Shown here one piece after another: positions 43,502-52,555 of a stretch of 64,000 bases of DNA. Below the pieces are notes generated by a model. That model saw only the letters and a program-made list of their open reading frames with translations. It was not told the DNA's origin and ran no database searches. Origin of the DNA: Methylophilus sp. DW102 (GTDB lineage: Bacteria; Pseudomonadota; Gammaproteobacteria; Burkholderiales; Methylophilaceae); NCBI RefSeq assembly GCF_037076555.1, contig NZ_AP029023.1, forward strand, positions 310,001 to 374,000, written 5' to 3'. The stretch's first letter is position 1. The number at the start of each line of letters is the position of its first letter. The position numbers and the translations under genes were made by a program.

Positions 43502-43825
43502 ATGGGTAATCCTAAACAAGTCATTGCGGCTTTAGTGCTGGGTTTTTTCTATTTGACAGCTACAACGAATGTGATTGCTGCGGATAAATGGAGCGATGGG
43601 CACGTGGACGAGCATGAGCACCACCATGGTAAAGACGGACACGCGGATGAGCATGAGCATCACCACGGTAAGGACGGCCATGCGGATGAGCACGAGCATC
43701 ACCATGGCAAAGATGGTCATGCGGATGAACATGAGCACCATCATGGGAGTGACGGCCATGCAAATGAACATGAGCATCATCACGAAGACGGTAGCAAAGA
43801 AAACAAGCATGAGCATCATCACTAA
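43502..43825 (+). CDS. Exported histidine-repeat protein, probable metal binder
   Basis: Unrecognised protein of 107 residues. A signal peptide (residues 1-27, ending 'NVIAA') is followed by six units of 13 residues with consensus 'GKDGHADEHEHHH'; three are identical and the rest vary. About 29 of the 80 mature residues are His and most others are Asp, Glu, Gly or Lys. The DNA of the units differs mostly at third codon positions, so the protein pattern is kept by selection. Such composition suggests binding of Zn, Ni, Cu or Co in the periplasm, or metal storage. It is divergent from the DUF4398 gene and has no transport genes beside it. Confidence 0.8.
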   Translation: MGNPKQVIAALVLGFFYLTATTNVIAADKWSDGHVDEHEHHHGKDGHADEHEHHHGKDGHADEHEHHHGKDGHADEHEHHHGSDGHANEHEHHHEDGSKENKHEHHH

Positions 43826-44269
43826 CTGGCGCTGCCTGGCAACGAAAGATGCTAGCGGTATGGTTTTAGCCATCACCAAATAGGGAGGGTTGGTTGTTAA
43901 TGAATCAATTCGGGAAAAACTCCTATAGGCAACTTGGTGCTATCCCGGCATGATGCGACTGAGGGCTTGATTTACCACTAGGACCACTGAACGTAATCTC
44001 GGTTATGTGCAGCGGGGTAAACCAAACCCTGCATTCGATTAAACGCATATTGATCTCAATGCAAAAAAAGCATCTCTTCGGAGGTGCTTTTTACTTTGTA
44101 TGGCTGAAATCTTCTCATTTTAACTCAAGGGCACCAATGATCCTGGTTTGTCCTGTCTTGTACGAAAATTCCTACAAGAGGTTCAGCCTGATGTGTATTC
44201 GTTCAGGTGGTTGATTATTGGATCATAGAGGCTATGTGAAAACAGTCATCAGTGATTGGGGAGGTTAAT
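43826..44269. other. Non-coding gap with an orphan terminator
   Basis: No convincing gene in 444 bases. One short frame at 44005-44214 lacks a ribosome site and family features. The only clear element is the terminator at 44063-44092, about 240 bases after the His-repeat gene, so an untranslated RNA or a long 3' end is possible here. Confidence 0.5.
44063..44092 (+). terminator. Intrinsic terminator with UUCG loop
   Basis: Stem aaaagcatctc / gaggtgctttt (one G-T pair) capped by the very stable loop ttcg (44077-44080), flanked by A and T runs. The transcript it ends is not obvious: either the His-repeat message or a small RNA from 43.83-44.06 kb. Confidence 0.8.
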
Positions 44270-44704
44270 ATGCCAAAAACAACATCACCGCGTACATTTA
44301 CAAGTGCACTCTCTCTACTTGCCATTACAATGGGCGCAGTTTCTGCGGCCTTAATTGTGATGTGCATAGGAATGTACTTCACGATTCTGTCAGTAGATGA
44401 TTCAACGTCAGTCAAAGTGCATGCAAAGGCGGTGGAAGCGACAGCGATCGTGCCTGCTGATACTCAAGTACTCGTTGGATTCAATGGCAAGTTGACTTAC
44501 ACGAATGCGCCCATGATCAATGAGGCTGGTGCGGATACGCATTTGAGAGATGCCTTGTTCCGTGAGGAAGCCGAGGAAGAGATGGCGTCGTCTGCAGAGC
44601 CGCGCTTGCAGCAAGAGGTACCCCTTGCCCGCACTTATCTTGCAACGGCTCATTTGCCTGTGCAGCCGGTTCATTTTCGTGCAGTCAAACGTGTGATGGC
44701 TTAA
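44270..44704 (+). CDS. Hypothetical single-helix membrane protein
   Basis: Unrecognised protein of 144 residues from the ATG at 44270 ('ggggagg' upstream; the frame begins with a GTG 18 bases earlier). One hydrophobic segment (about residues 12-42, 'LAITMGAVSAALIVMCIGMY') anchors it. The rest is probably periplasmic, with an Ala/Val part and an acidic helix 'RDALFREEAEEEMASSAE'. No enzyme motif is visible. It precedes another anchored protein of unknown function by about 200 bases. Confidence 0.6.
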   Translation: MPKTTSPRTFTSALSLLAITMGAVSAALIVMCIGMYFTILSVDDSTSVKVHAKAVEATAIVPADTQVLVGFNGKLTYTNAPMINEAGADTHLRDALFREEAEEEMASSAEPRLQQEVPLARTYLATAHLPVQPVHFRAVKRVMA

Positions 44705-44910
44705 ATGCGCTGCCTTGATTGGCTAAGCATTGGTGAGAATGTATGAAAAAGGGTGTAAACATAATGGCAATGATTGAAATTTATTTCTTTTTAAGGCATT
44801 GTTAGAGATTGCATATCCTATTGGCGTAAAACTATACCTGACCGAATTTGTGGAAATATGCATTATCTTCAACATCAAACACAACCCTTGGGGATAAGGG
44901 TTTGCCTACC

Positions 44911-45645
44911 ATGATCTACTGCTCATATCATTTTGCGCCTACTCAGCGTGGCGAAATCCAGATTGGTAAAATCAATGTGCTATTGATAGGTGTGCTGATC
45001 GTCATCTTGCTCGGCCTGATTATCAAGGGAGAGGAGCGCGAAGAGGGCAGCGCAGCAACCCTGCGTATTCAAAATCAGGTCTCTGCCGTGGCTGCCCCCG
45101 AGGTGAGCGCACAAGTAACTAGCGAGCTGACACAGGCTGTGTCTGAGACGACGCCAGCCCCTGAATCAGAGGAGATGCCGGTGAAAAAAGCGAGCAAAAA
45201 AACGGATACCCTTGCTCACAAAAAAAATGCATCGCCTGAGCCAGCCACCGAGCAGCCAGCCTCAACGACAGTTGTAACACCCCATGCACATGTGGCAACG
45301 AATCCGGTGCCTGCAGCAACAAGTGAAGAGAATTTACAAAAAGACAGCTCCAAAAAAATGATTGTTTTTAATATCTGGAGTGTATCCGAACTCAGGCTCA
45401 GAAGTGCCTATGCGGCCTATATGAACGATAGCGCGGTACCTGCCGTTCAGCTTGAGGGCAGAAAAAAAGAGTATTTGAATTTTGCTAGCCATCGTACAAA
45501 AAAATGTGGCGAACTGGATGGCAAGTTTGCCAGCAATATCAATACGGTAGAGAAGCTGACGCTGGTGAAAGGTGATGCTGAAGTGTTGCAATGTCATACC
45601 ATAGAAAACAACCTCGAGATTGATCGGCTCAGTGCCATTCAGTAA
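44911..45645 (+). CDS. Hypothetical membrane-anchored protein with Ala/Pro/Lys linker
   Basis: Unrecognised protein of 244 residues, taken from the ATG at 44911; the frame extends upstream only through a TTG start. A single membrane helix (about residues 20-40, 'INVLLIGVLIVILLGLIIKG') is followed by a disordered linker rich in Ala, Pro, Glu, Thr and Lys (~45-150), then a C-terminal domain with two Cys ('TKKCGELDGKF' and 'AEVLQCHTIENN') that could form a disulfide. The layout recalls TonB-like or wall-spanning proteins but no motif of that family is seen. It is convergent with the following GGDEF-EAL gene. Confidence 0.6.
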   Translation: MIYCSYHFAPTQRGEIQIGKINVLLIGVLIVILLGLIIKGEEREEGSAATLRIQNQVSAVAAPEVSAQVTSELTQAVSETTPAPESEEMPVKKASKKTDTLAHKKNASPEPATEQPASTTVVTPHAHVATNPVPAATSEENLQKDSSKKMIVFNIWSVSELRLRSAYAAYMNDSAVPAVQLEGRKKEYLNFASHRTKKCGELDGKFASNINTVEKLTLVKGDAEVLQCHTIENNLEIDRLSAIQ

Positions 45646-45670
45646 GGGTTGTCTAACGATCTGATGCGAT

Positions 45671-47917
45671 TCAATCTTGCTGAATGAGCGATTCTTTTAC
45701 AGCAATCAGTGGATGCGGTTTTGCTCTTAAGTAACCTTGTGAGTAGTGACAGCCCATCTGCTTGAGCAGGGTTTCTTGATCCTGTGTTTCTACGCCCTCG
45801 GCAATCAGTTTGATATTGAGCTGATTGCCCATATAAATCATCGTTTTGCATAAGGCCTGATTTTTTTCATTTTCTGTCAGGCTGCTGATGAAGGATTTGT
45901 CGATTTTGACATAATCAATCATGAATTTATGCAGATAGGCGAGCGAGGAATAGCCCGTCCCAAAGTCGTCAATCGCCAGTTTAATCCCTGCATGATGCAG
46001 ATTGCTGAGCATCGCCATTGTATTGACTGAGGAGTCCAGCAATAGCCGTTCGGTGATTTCAAAACAGAACTGTTCTCCGGGAATATGTTGTGCGTTGAGG
46101 GTGACGAGAAATTGCTCCAGGCTGGCAGGGTGTGCAAATTGCAGGGACGAAATATTAATGCAGATTTCTACCTTGCCAAACTGTTGCTGGATCTTTTGCA
46201 GGTCTTGAATGATTTGTGCAAACACCCATTCGCCAAGCGCAATAATAAAATTATGTTCTTCTGCAATGGGGATAAACACGTCTGGCGGGATCATGCCCAG
46301 TTGCGGGTGTTGCCAGCGTAACAAGGCCTCCAGTTTTTCACAGTGCAGATTACTCAAGCGAAAGATGGGCTGATAATGCAGTGACAGTTGCTGTTGGGGA
46401 ATTGCCTCTTTAAGCGCCTCGATCAGTTGCATTTTGCGTGCAAACTCTTCATAAATGGCCTGATTGAACAGCACACATTGATGTTTTCCTGACTTCTTGG
46501 CCTGATACAGCGCCTGGTCGGCAAACATAATCAGCTCGTCGGCATCTTGACCATGGTCGGGAAAAAGCGCCGCCCCTATACTCATAGACACGCTTACTGT
46601 TTTGGACTGAACCTCGAAGAGTGGCGACATTACTTGCAATAGTTTTTCACACAGAGCCTGTAGACCTGCTTGATCAATGCCTGGCAGCATCATCAAAAAC
46701 TCATCTCCGCCAAAGCGGGCGGTGAGGCTGGGCGGTTGTATCATGCATTGTATGCGTGCGGCGACCTGGATCAGCACTTCGTCGCCAAAAGCATGCCCAG
46801 CCGTATCGTTAATCTGCTTAAAGTTATCGAGATCAATAATGATGACCCCTAGGGACTGCTTGGATTCGCGGGCCTGTTGCATGGCCTGCTCAATTTCATT
46901 TTTTAACTGAAAGCGGTTAGGGAGCTTGGTGAGAAAGTCGTGATTAGCCTGGAACCAAATCTCCTGCTGTGCGGCCACCGCCTGTTTTTTGCTGCTGCGG
47001 TAGACTTTTAGCAGTTGCAGAAACAAAAGCAAGGCAAGCACTCCCGGGACCGCAATCAGGTATTGTGTCCGCTCTGGCGCAGGCGAGGCTTTCCAGGTAT
47101 TCATAATCTCGGGCGGATTGGTGCCAATCTGTTGTGTCGCTTTATTGAGTATGCTGACCAATGTTGGCAGATTTGCGTCTACCCCCATCCAGACGTCACT
47201 GGTGATAGCGGTGATGCCTACTTTCTTGATGTTCTGGATTTTATGCAAGTCGATGTGATAGTCCAGGACCAGCTCATTGCCAACGTAGGCATCGACATAG
47301 CCCGACTGCAAATCATCAAACGCCTCATCCGCGATATCAATCAGTTTGATTTTGATCGTGGGGACTTCATTTTTAAGTTTTTGTGCGACGGGGCCGCCCT
47401 TGAATACGGCAACCGTTTTGTCTGTGAGATCACGCAGGCTGATTTCATGATGTGCCAGAGGGTGATTAGCGGCCATGTAAATGGCATTGACTGTGACCAG
47501 ATAGGGTTGTTTGAGCAATTGAAAGCCGGCTGGCGGATTTTGACCACGTATCCCTGTCATGAGCGGCGCGTCAGCCGGGGTGAGATTGTCATGATCGTTG
47601 ACAATAACAAAGGTTAAACCGGTGAGCTGGCTGATCTGCTCCAGATACTGGATGGAGACACCGGCATGGTTGTGATTTTCCAGCTGAAACTCTACGGGCA
47701 TCCAGCCACTTTTCACTGCGACCTTGAGGCGTGGGTTTTGCTGCAGCCAATCACGCTCTTGTGGTGTGAGTGCCAATGCATTTGATGGTGGGAACTCGCC
47801 TGGCAAAATTTCTTCTGCCTGTAGCATTGCTCCGCTAAAACCTATGCCTAGCATCAGACACAGGCGACCAAGAATATGGACGACCGAACATAGCCCTTTC
47901 ACTCTGCGGCAAGCCAT
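45671..47917 (-). CDS. Periplasmic-binding-domain GGDEF/EAL protein
   Basis: Membrane protein of 748 residues for c-di-GMP turnover. A signal peptide, then a periplasmic solute-binding domain of family 3 (about 50-280, 'LKVAVKSGWMPVEFQLENH' to 'MNTWKASPAPERTQ'), a membrane helix ('YLIAVPGVLALLLFLQLL'), a GGDEF domain with intact 'RFGGDEFLMM' and an EAL domain with 'EALLRWQHPQLG' and 'DDFGTGYSSLAYL'. Both catalytic signatures look intact, so it may act as cyclase or phosphodiesterase depending on a ligand in the periplasm. No RxxD inhibitory site precedes GGDEF. 'ggggg' before the ATG supports the start. Confidence 0.9.
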   Translation of the reverse strand: MACRRVKGLCSVVHILGRLCLMLGIGFSGAMLQAEEILPGEFPPSNALALTPQERDWLQQNPRLKVAVKSGWMPVEFQLENHNHAGVSIQYLEQISQLTGLTFVIVNDHDNLTPADAPLMTGIRGQNPPAGFQLLKQPYLVTVNAIYMAANHPLAHHEISLRDLTDKTVAVFKGGPVAQKLKNEVPTIKIKLIDIADEAFDDLQSGYVDAYVGNELVLDYHIDLHKIQNIKKVGITAITSDVWMGVDANLPTLVSILNKATQQIGTNPPEIMNTWKASPAPERTQYLIAVPGVLALLLFLQLLKVYRSSKKQAVAAQQEIWFQANHDFLTKLPNRFQLKNEIEQAMQQARESKQSLGVIIIDLDNFKQINDTAGHAFGDEVLIQVAARIQCMIQPPSLTARFGGDEFLMMLPGIDQAGLQALCEKLLQVMSPLFEVQSKTVSVSMSIGAALFPDHGQDADELIMFADQALYQAKKSGKHQCVLFNQAIYEEFARKMQLIEALKEAIPQQQLSLHYQPIFRLSNLHCEKLEALLRWQHPQLGMIPPDVFIPIAEEHNFIIALGEWVFAQIIQDLQKIQQQFGKVEICINISSLQFAHPASLEQFLVTLNAQHIPGEQFCFEITERLLLDSSVNTMAMLSNLHHAGIKLAIDDFGTGYSSLAYLHKFMIDYVKIDKSFISSLTENEKNQALCKTMIYMGNQLNIKLIAEGVETQDQETLLKQMGCHYSQGYLRAKPHPLIAVKESLIQQD

Positions 47918-48217
47918 GATTCAACCCCCAATGGTTTTTGGATAATTTATCTGTAAATTGTATGTGACTATAACGGCGTGAAATGCAAAATATAAAGGCT
48001 TTTATACAGTTTTTTATATAACACTGTGAGTATGCGTTAAGTTAGACTATGATGGATAATGCGTGTTCGCGGAGGTGTCAAACTTCTGCCTACAATGGAA
48101 AGCACCTGTCATCAAAAATAAGTGAAGGACTGTTAGACTAATCATAACGGTGTTAACCGGTAAGGCTGCGCATGAGGGTGTGCATTGAATAAATAACTGG
48201 CTAAGGGAGTCCGGTGA
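47918..48217. other. Divergent intergenic region
   Basis: The 300 bases between the GGDEF-EAL gene (minus) and the lipoprotein gene (plus) contain no gene I can support and no clear repeat. They must hold promoters for both genes; I could not single out reliable -35/-10 pairs. Confidence 0.5.
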
Positions 48218-48673
48218 ATGAAAAAAATGGGTGTATTGCTGACAGCGATATTGCTGTTGGCTGGCTGTTCTGTAAACATGGTAAAGCTGGGCGTCTATAA
48301 AAATAAAGCGCAATTGATCGGTACGGATGGGGCGGTCTATACGGGAAGTATCATGATTAATGATATTAGTAACGATGGCGATATCGACTTCGACGACTCA
48401 CCTTATGGCAAGCTTGCTGGCAAGTGGACCGCCACCAGTACGGTGGCCCCGGTGATCCGTACGGTGGATGCACAAAGTGCCTCTGATGCGGTGGTTCGTC
48501 GTGCCTATTCAGGCAAAAGCTTTTTAATTGCTAACCAAAAAGCCGTGCTTAATTGTGACTTTAAAATCAATATTGAGGGCGATGGCTTGCTCGGTAGCGT
48601 CTACGTGATTGGTGATGGAATTTGTGTGGATGATCAGAAGCGCAGTTTTCCTATCCAGTTTTTCAAGTCCTAA
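48218..48673 (+). CDS. Hypothetical lipoprotein
   Basis: Unrecognised protein of 151 residues with a signal peptide and lipobox 'AILLLAGCSV' (acylated Cys at residue 18). The mature part is predominantly beta, with Asp/Gly-rich turns ('DISNDGDIDFDDSPYG') and two Cys in 'KAVLNCDFKI' and 'GDGICVDDQK' that may pair. Residue 2 after the Cys is Val, not Asp, consistent with outer-membrane sorting. It stands alone and ends at a terminator. Confidence 0.7.
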   Translation: MKKMGVLLTAILLLAGCSVNMVKLGVYKNKAQLIGTDGAVYTGSIMINDISNDGDIDFDDSPYGKLAGKWTATSTVAPVIRTVDAQSASDAVVRRAYSGKSFLIANQKAVLNCDFKINIEGDGLLGSVYVIGDGICVDDQKRSFPIQFFKS

Positions 48674-48687
48674 CATCATTAAAAACG

Positions 48688-48724
48688 CATCAAAAAGCCC
48701 CTCATTCACTGGGGCTTTTTGATG
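48688..48724 (+). terminator. Intrinsic terminator
   Basis: Stem catcaaaaagcccc (48688-48701) / ggggctttttgatg (48711-48724), 14 bases without mismatch, loop tcattcact; T run inside the stem. It ends the lipoprotein transcript. Confidence 0.85.
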
Positions 48725-48960
48725 TTTGTGGCTCTGCTGTGAAACAGCATTCGGCATCACCGGCTTGAGCGCGCCTGTCTTTTCCCATCTGCGATGCTTG
48801 CCGGTTTGGTGCCTGTAGACATCGTTCCCCTTTCGTTGAAACCACTGTTCAGACCATACATAGTGCCGTTTAAATCAAGTATGATGCGCCAAATAAGCTA
48901 AGATAGCTGCAGTCATTGGATTGATTGCAGCAAACCTACGTTTAACCAATTGGGGGAGTT

Positions 48961-49620
48961 ATGAGTCGCTTATTCGGAGAGATACATCGTCAGGTGCAAG
49001 ATGCCCAGGGCACCAGAAAACTGGCTGACCGTATTGAGGAAATTGCCTGTAAAACGGAAATTGATGAGGATGCCAAGGGCTTTATTGAGTCACTGGATAT
49101 GTTTTTCCTGTCTACGGTGGACCATAATGGCAGACCTACGGTGTCTTACAAAGGTGGTTTTCCTGGATTTGTCCGCGTGCTGGACAGCCAGACGCTGATG
49201 TTCCCGATCTACAATGGCAACGGTATGCAGCTGTCGGTAGGCAATATGGTGGGTAACGGCGAGGTAGGGCTGCTGTTTATTTCATTTGAGCGCCCGCATC
49301 GTATCCGCTTGCAGGGCGTCAGTGAGGTCTCAACCGATCCAGCTTTGTTGGCGCATTACAAAGAGGCTGAGTTTGTTGTCAAGGTAAGTTTGTCCGAGCT
49401 CTGGCAAAACTGTCCACGCTATATTCACCGCTATCAGCGCGAAAGTGCCTCGCGCTACGTCCCTTCTGCACAATGCGAAACCCCGTTGGCTGAATGGAAA
49501 CGGTTGGAATTTGTGCAAGACGTGATCTCTGAAGCCGATGCACAAAAAGCACAACAAGCAGGCTTCATTCAGGTCGAAGACTGGATCGCCAGGATCAAGG
49601 CTGGCGCACCAGATGCTTAG
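48961..49620 (+). CDS. Pyridoxamine 5'-phosphate oxidase family protein
   Basis: Flavin-binding split-barrel protein of 219 residues with ribosome site 'ggggag' upstream. It shows the family pattern 'FFLSTVDHNGRPTVSYKGG', 'LMFPIYNGNGMQLSVGNM', 'VGLLFISFERPHRIRLQG'. The C-terminal 'ELWQNCPRYIHRYQRES' is typical of the subgroup related to general stress/flavin reductases rather than true PdxH. The reaction is unknown; it may reduce or bind FMN or F420. It is monocistronic. Confidence 0.85.
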   Translation: MSRLFGEIHRQVQDAQGTRKLADRIEEIACKTEIDEDAKGFIESLDMFFLSTVDHNGRPTVSYKGGFPGFVRVLDSQTLMFPIYNGNGMQLSVGNMVGNGEVGLLFISFERPHRIRLQGVSEVSTDPALLAHYKEAEFVVKVSLSELWQNCPRYIHRYQRESASRYVPSAQCETPLAEWKRLEFVQDVISEADAQKAQQAGFIQVEDWIARIKAGAPDA

Positions 49621-49673
49621 TTCACACCAGACCTCATAAGGCTCTTATAGACTCTGCGAAAGCAGTATTCACT

Positions 49674-49727
49674 GGCCTCTCTCAGCAGAACGCAAATAGA
49701 TTTGCGTTTTCTGATAGAGGCCTTTGC
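49674..49727 (+). terminator. Terminator-like long hairpin
   Basis: Near-perfect stem with aacgcaaa / tttgcgtt as its upper half and ggcctct / agaggcc at the base, small loop tag; only a short T run follows. It may end the transcript of the flavin-binding protein gene. Confidence 0.5.
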
Positions 49728-49854
49728 TATTTTCATGTATCTTTATCAATGTACGATATGCATCATATTTCTCAAGATAAATAATTGTTCGACATAGAAT
49801 TGTTATCAATCTATAAGGTGACCATCTCTATGGTGCCGCGGGGGTGGCGTCAAC

Positions 49855-52494
49855 GTGATTCATCAGGGTGCAAAGAGATCTCTACGGTATTTCGCCATGC
49901 GAAAGGTGTCGATACTTGCTGGTTGCATGCTGTGCTTGATGGGCTTGATGCAGCCTGGTATCGGATGTGCAGAACAGACCATTACTGTTACCAGTGATGA
50001 TAATTACCCGCCCTATTTGTTTAAGGACGCAAATGGCAATACGGTGGGCATTGTGGTGGATACCTGGAAGTTGTGGGAGCAAAAAACCGGGGTGAAGGTG
50101 ACCTTGCTTGCCATGGTCTGGGAGCAGGCGCTACAGCAATTGTTGAGCGGGCATGCTGATGTGATCGAGATGATTTATCAGGATCCCGAACGTGAACAGC
50201 GCTTCAGTTTCAGTACCCCTTATGCCACGCTCCCGGTGGGCATTTATGCGCATAAAAGCATAAGTGGCCTGGCATCCTCCAGCCATCTGAGTGGCTTTAC
50301 CGTCGGTGTGCAAAAAGGCGATGGCTGTATTTTTCACCTGAAGCAAGCCGGGGTTCAATCGTTTCGGCTATATAACAATTATGAAGAGATGATCACCGCC
50401 ACGCTCAAGGGCGAAATCAAGATCCTGTGTATGGATGATTATCCGGCTAGCTATTATCTGTATCGCGCAAAGGCGGATCAAAAAGTACTGCGTGCTTTTA
50501 CCCTTTATCACGGCGAGTTTCACCGGGCGGTAAAAAAGGGCAATGAGCCCATTCTGGCCTTGATTGAAAAAGGCATGGCGGCCATCACCCCGGCTGAAAT
50601 GGCTGCGATTGAGGCACGATGGAAGGGCCGTCCCTTGCAGCAAGACCTCTATGAAGGGCAAGCGTTATGGATGTTGGCTGTGGCATTCATCGTTGCCGTG
50701 AGTTTGGTATTGCTGGTGTTTATGCTAAGACTCGCGGTGAAAAGAAAGACCGCTGAAATTGAAAGCAAGCGTGCCGAGCTGGAACTGGAGCGATTGCGTC
50801 TGACTGAAATCATTGATGCGACGCGTGCGGGCACCTGGGAGTGGAATGTACAAACCGGAGCGTGCCAGTTTAATCATCGCTGGGCAGAAATTCTGGGATA
50901 TCAACTCGAAGATATCCAGCCTTTAGGCGTAGAGGCGCCAAAACGTCTGACGCATCCGGATGACTGGAAAATGGCCATGGCCTTGGTTGAACAGCACCTC
51001 AAAGGCGAGATTGCCTTTTATGAGTGCGATATCCGCATGCAACATAAAGACGGGCGCTGGTTGTGGATCGCGGATCGGGGGCGGCTGATTTCGCGTACAG
51101 CCGACGGGCAGCCGTGGATGATGCGCGGTACGCATATTGATATCACGGATAAGAAGCAGGCCGATGCTGCGATTTGGCAACAGGCCAATTATGATAGCCT
51201 GACCCAATTACCTAACCGCCATTATTTCAATCGCCACCTCAAAGAGGCGATTGCCGAGGCGGCAACCCAACAGCAAAAACTCAGCCTGTTGTTGCTCGAC
51301 TTAGACCGCTTTAAAGAGGTCAATGATACGCTCGGTCACCGGCATGGGGATGAGTTGTTGATTGAGATCGGCCAACGGATACGCCAATGCTTGTATGATC
51401 ATATGGAGGTGGCCAGGCTGGGCGGGGATGAGTTTGCCATTATTGCACCAGAGTCTGCCTGTGCCGATTTGCAAGCATTCGGCCAGCAGTTGATGCAGGA
51501 GATCTCTAAAGCCACCATTCTTGGCGGGGAGCGCGTCTATGTCACGGTCAGTATCGGCATCAGCCAGTATCCCGAGGATGCCATCAATGCTGAAGAAATG
51601 ATACAGCATGCGGATCAGGCCATGTATGAGGCAAAAAGTCGGGGCCGTAATAACCTGCGTTTTTTCTCGCTAGCGATTAAAGAGGCCATGTCGCAACGCG
51701 TGATGTTGGCACGGGACCTGAAGGCGGCCCTTGAAAAGGATGAGTTGCGCGATTACTACCAGCCGATTGTGAGTTTGAACACGGGCAAGATCGTCAAAGC
51801 CGAAGCGCTGATGCGCTGGCAGCATCCTGAACGCGGACTGATCAGTCCGGCGCTCTTTATTCCCGTGGCCGAAGAAACGGGGGACATTGTTGCGATGGGT
51901 AATTGGATTTTTTCTCGGGCGGTCGCGCATGCGTCCAAATGGCAGCCGCTGGTGGGGGAGGCATTTGCCATTAGCGTCAACAAGTCTCCGGTGCAATTCG
52001 TTGACCCGCAACGCTTTCATCATGACTGGGGAAAAATCTTGCAGGATAACGCGCTGGCAGGCAAGCATCTGGTGGTTGAAATTACCGAAGGCTTGTTACT
52101 GAATCCCGACCCGGTCGTCGAGCAGCGCTTATTGTACTATCGCGACTTGGGGATTCAAGTTGCGATCGATGATTTTGGAACTGGCTATTCTTCGCTTTCT
52201 TACCTCAGTAAATTTGATATTGATTATTTGAAAATTGATCAGTCCTTTACCCGTAACCTGAATGCGGGCAATGAAAGTTATGTCTTGTGTGAGGCCATCA
52301 TTGTCATGGCGCATAAGCTAGGCCTGAAAGTGATCGCTGAAGGGGTGGAGACCGCACTGCAGCGTGATTTGCTGATGGATATCCATTGTGATTTTGCCCA
52401 GGGGTTTTTCTATTCCCCGCCTGTGCCTGCTGAGGCCTTTGAGCAAATGCTGGTGCAACAATCGCGGCAAGAAGCTGCGCTGCTGCAGGGTTAG
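49855..52494 (+). CDS. Periplasmic-binding-domain, PAS, GGDEF/EAL protein
   Basis: Membrane c-di-GMP enzyme of 879 residues if the GTG at 49855 is used ('gggggtgg' upstream), or 865 from the ATG at 49897. Order: signal peptide, periplasmic family-3 binding domain ('ITVTSDDNYPPYLFKDANG', 'FSFSTPYATLPVGIYAHKS'), membrane helix ('ALWMLAVAFIVAVSLVLLVF'), short coiled coil, PAS/PAC ('GTWEWNVQTGACQFNHRWAE', ending 'GTHIDITDKK'), GGDEF with 'RLGGDEFAII', EAL with 'AEALMRWQHPERGL' and 'DDFGTGYSSLSYL'. Both catalytic sites look intact. It is a second, larger relative of the 45671-47917 protein with an added PAS sensor. No close gene partner. Confidence 0.9.
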   Translation: MIHQGAKRSLRYFAMRKVSILAGCMLCLMGLMQPGIGCAEQTITVTSDDNYPPYLFKDANGNTVGIVVDTWKLWEQKTGVKVTLLAMVWEQALQQLLSGHADVIEMIYQDPEREQRFSFSTPYATLPVGIYAHKSISGLASSSHLSGFTVGVQKGDGCIFHLKQAGVQSFRLYNNYEEMITATLKGEIKILCMDDYPASYYLYRAKADQKVLRAFTLYHGEFHRAVKKGNEPILALIEKGMAAITPAEMAAIEARWKGRPLQQDLYEGQALWMLAVAFIVAVSLVLLVFMLRLAVKRKTAEIESKRAELELERLRLTEIIDATRAGTWEWNVQTGACQFNHRWAEILGYQLEDIQPLGVEAPKRLTHPDDWKMAMALVEQHLKGEIAFYECDIRMQHKDGRWLWIADRGRLISRTADGQPWMMRGTHIDITDKKQADAAIWQQANYDSLTQLPNRHYFNRHLKEAIAEAATQQQKLSLLLLDLDRFKEVNDTLGHRHGDELLIEIGQRIRQCLYDHMEVARLGGDEFAIIAPESACADLQAFGQQLMQEISKATILGGERVYVTVSIGISQYPEDAINAEEMIQHADQAMYEAKSRGRNNLRFFSLAIKEAMSQRVMLARDLKAALEKDELRDYYQPIVSLNTGKIVKAEALMRWQHPERGLISPALFIPVAEETGDIVAMGNWIFSRAVAHASKWQPLVGEAFAISVNKSPVQFVDPQRFHHDWGKILQDNALAGKHLVVEITEGLLLNPDPVVEQRLLYYRDLGIQVAIDDFGTGYSSLSYLSKFDIDYLKIDQSFTRNLNAGNESYVLCEAIIVMAHKLGLKVIAEGVETALQRDLLMDIHCDFAQGFFYSPPVPAEAFEQMLVQQSRQEAALLQG

Positions 52495-52506
52495 TTCGCA
52501 CATATG

Positions 52507-52541
52507 AAAAAAGGCCCAAGCACGGCTTGGGCCTTTTTATG
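52507..52541. terminator. Bidirectional intrinsic terminator
   Basis: Stem aaaaaggcccaagc / gcttgggccttttt with loop acg, A and T runs on both sides. It lies between the GGDEF-EAL gene (plus) and the porin gene (minus). Confidence 0.9.
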
Positions 52542-52555
52542 AACAGGCGGCGAAC

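Noticed and set aside
43589..43822. Tandem 39-base repeats as a possible CRISPR array
   Set aside because: Repeats are contiguous without spacers, in frame, and diverge at third codon positions; they encode protein repeats.
43532..43879. 115-residue minus-strand frame over the His-repeat gene
   Set aside because: It is the antisense shadow of the repeats and has no signal or start features; the plus frame has both.
44005..44214. 69-residue frame on the plus strand
   Set aside because: It runs across the UUCG terminator and has no start signals.
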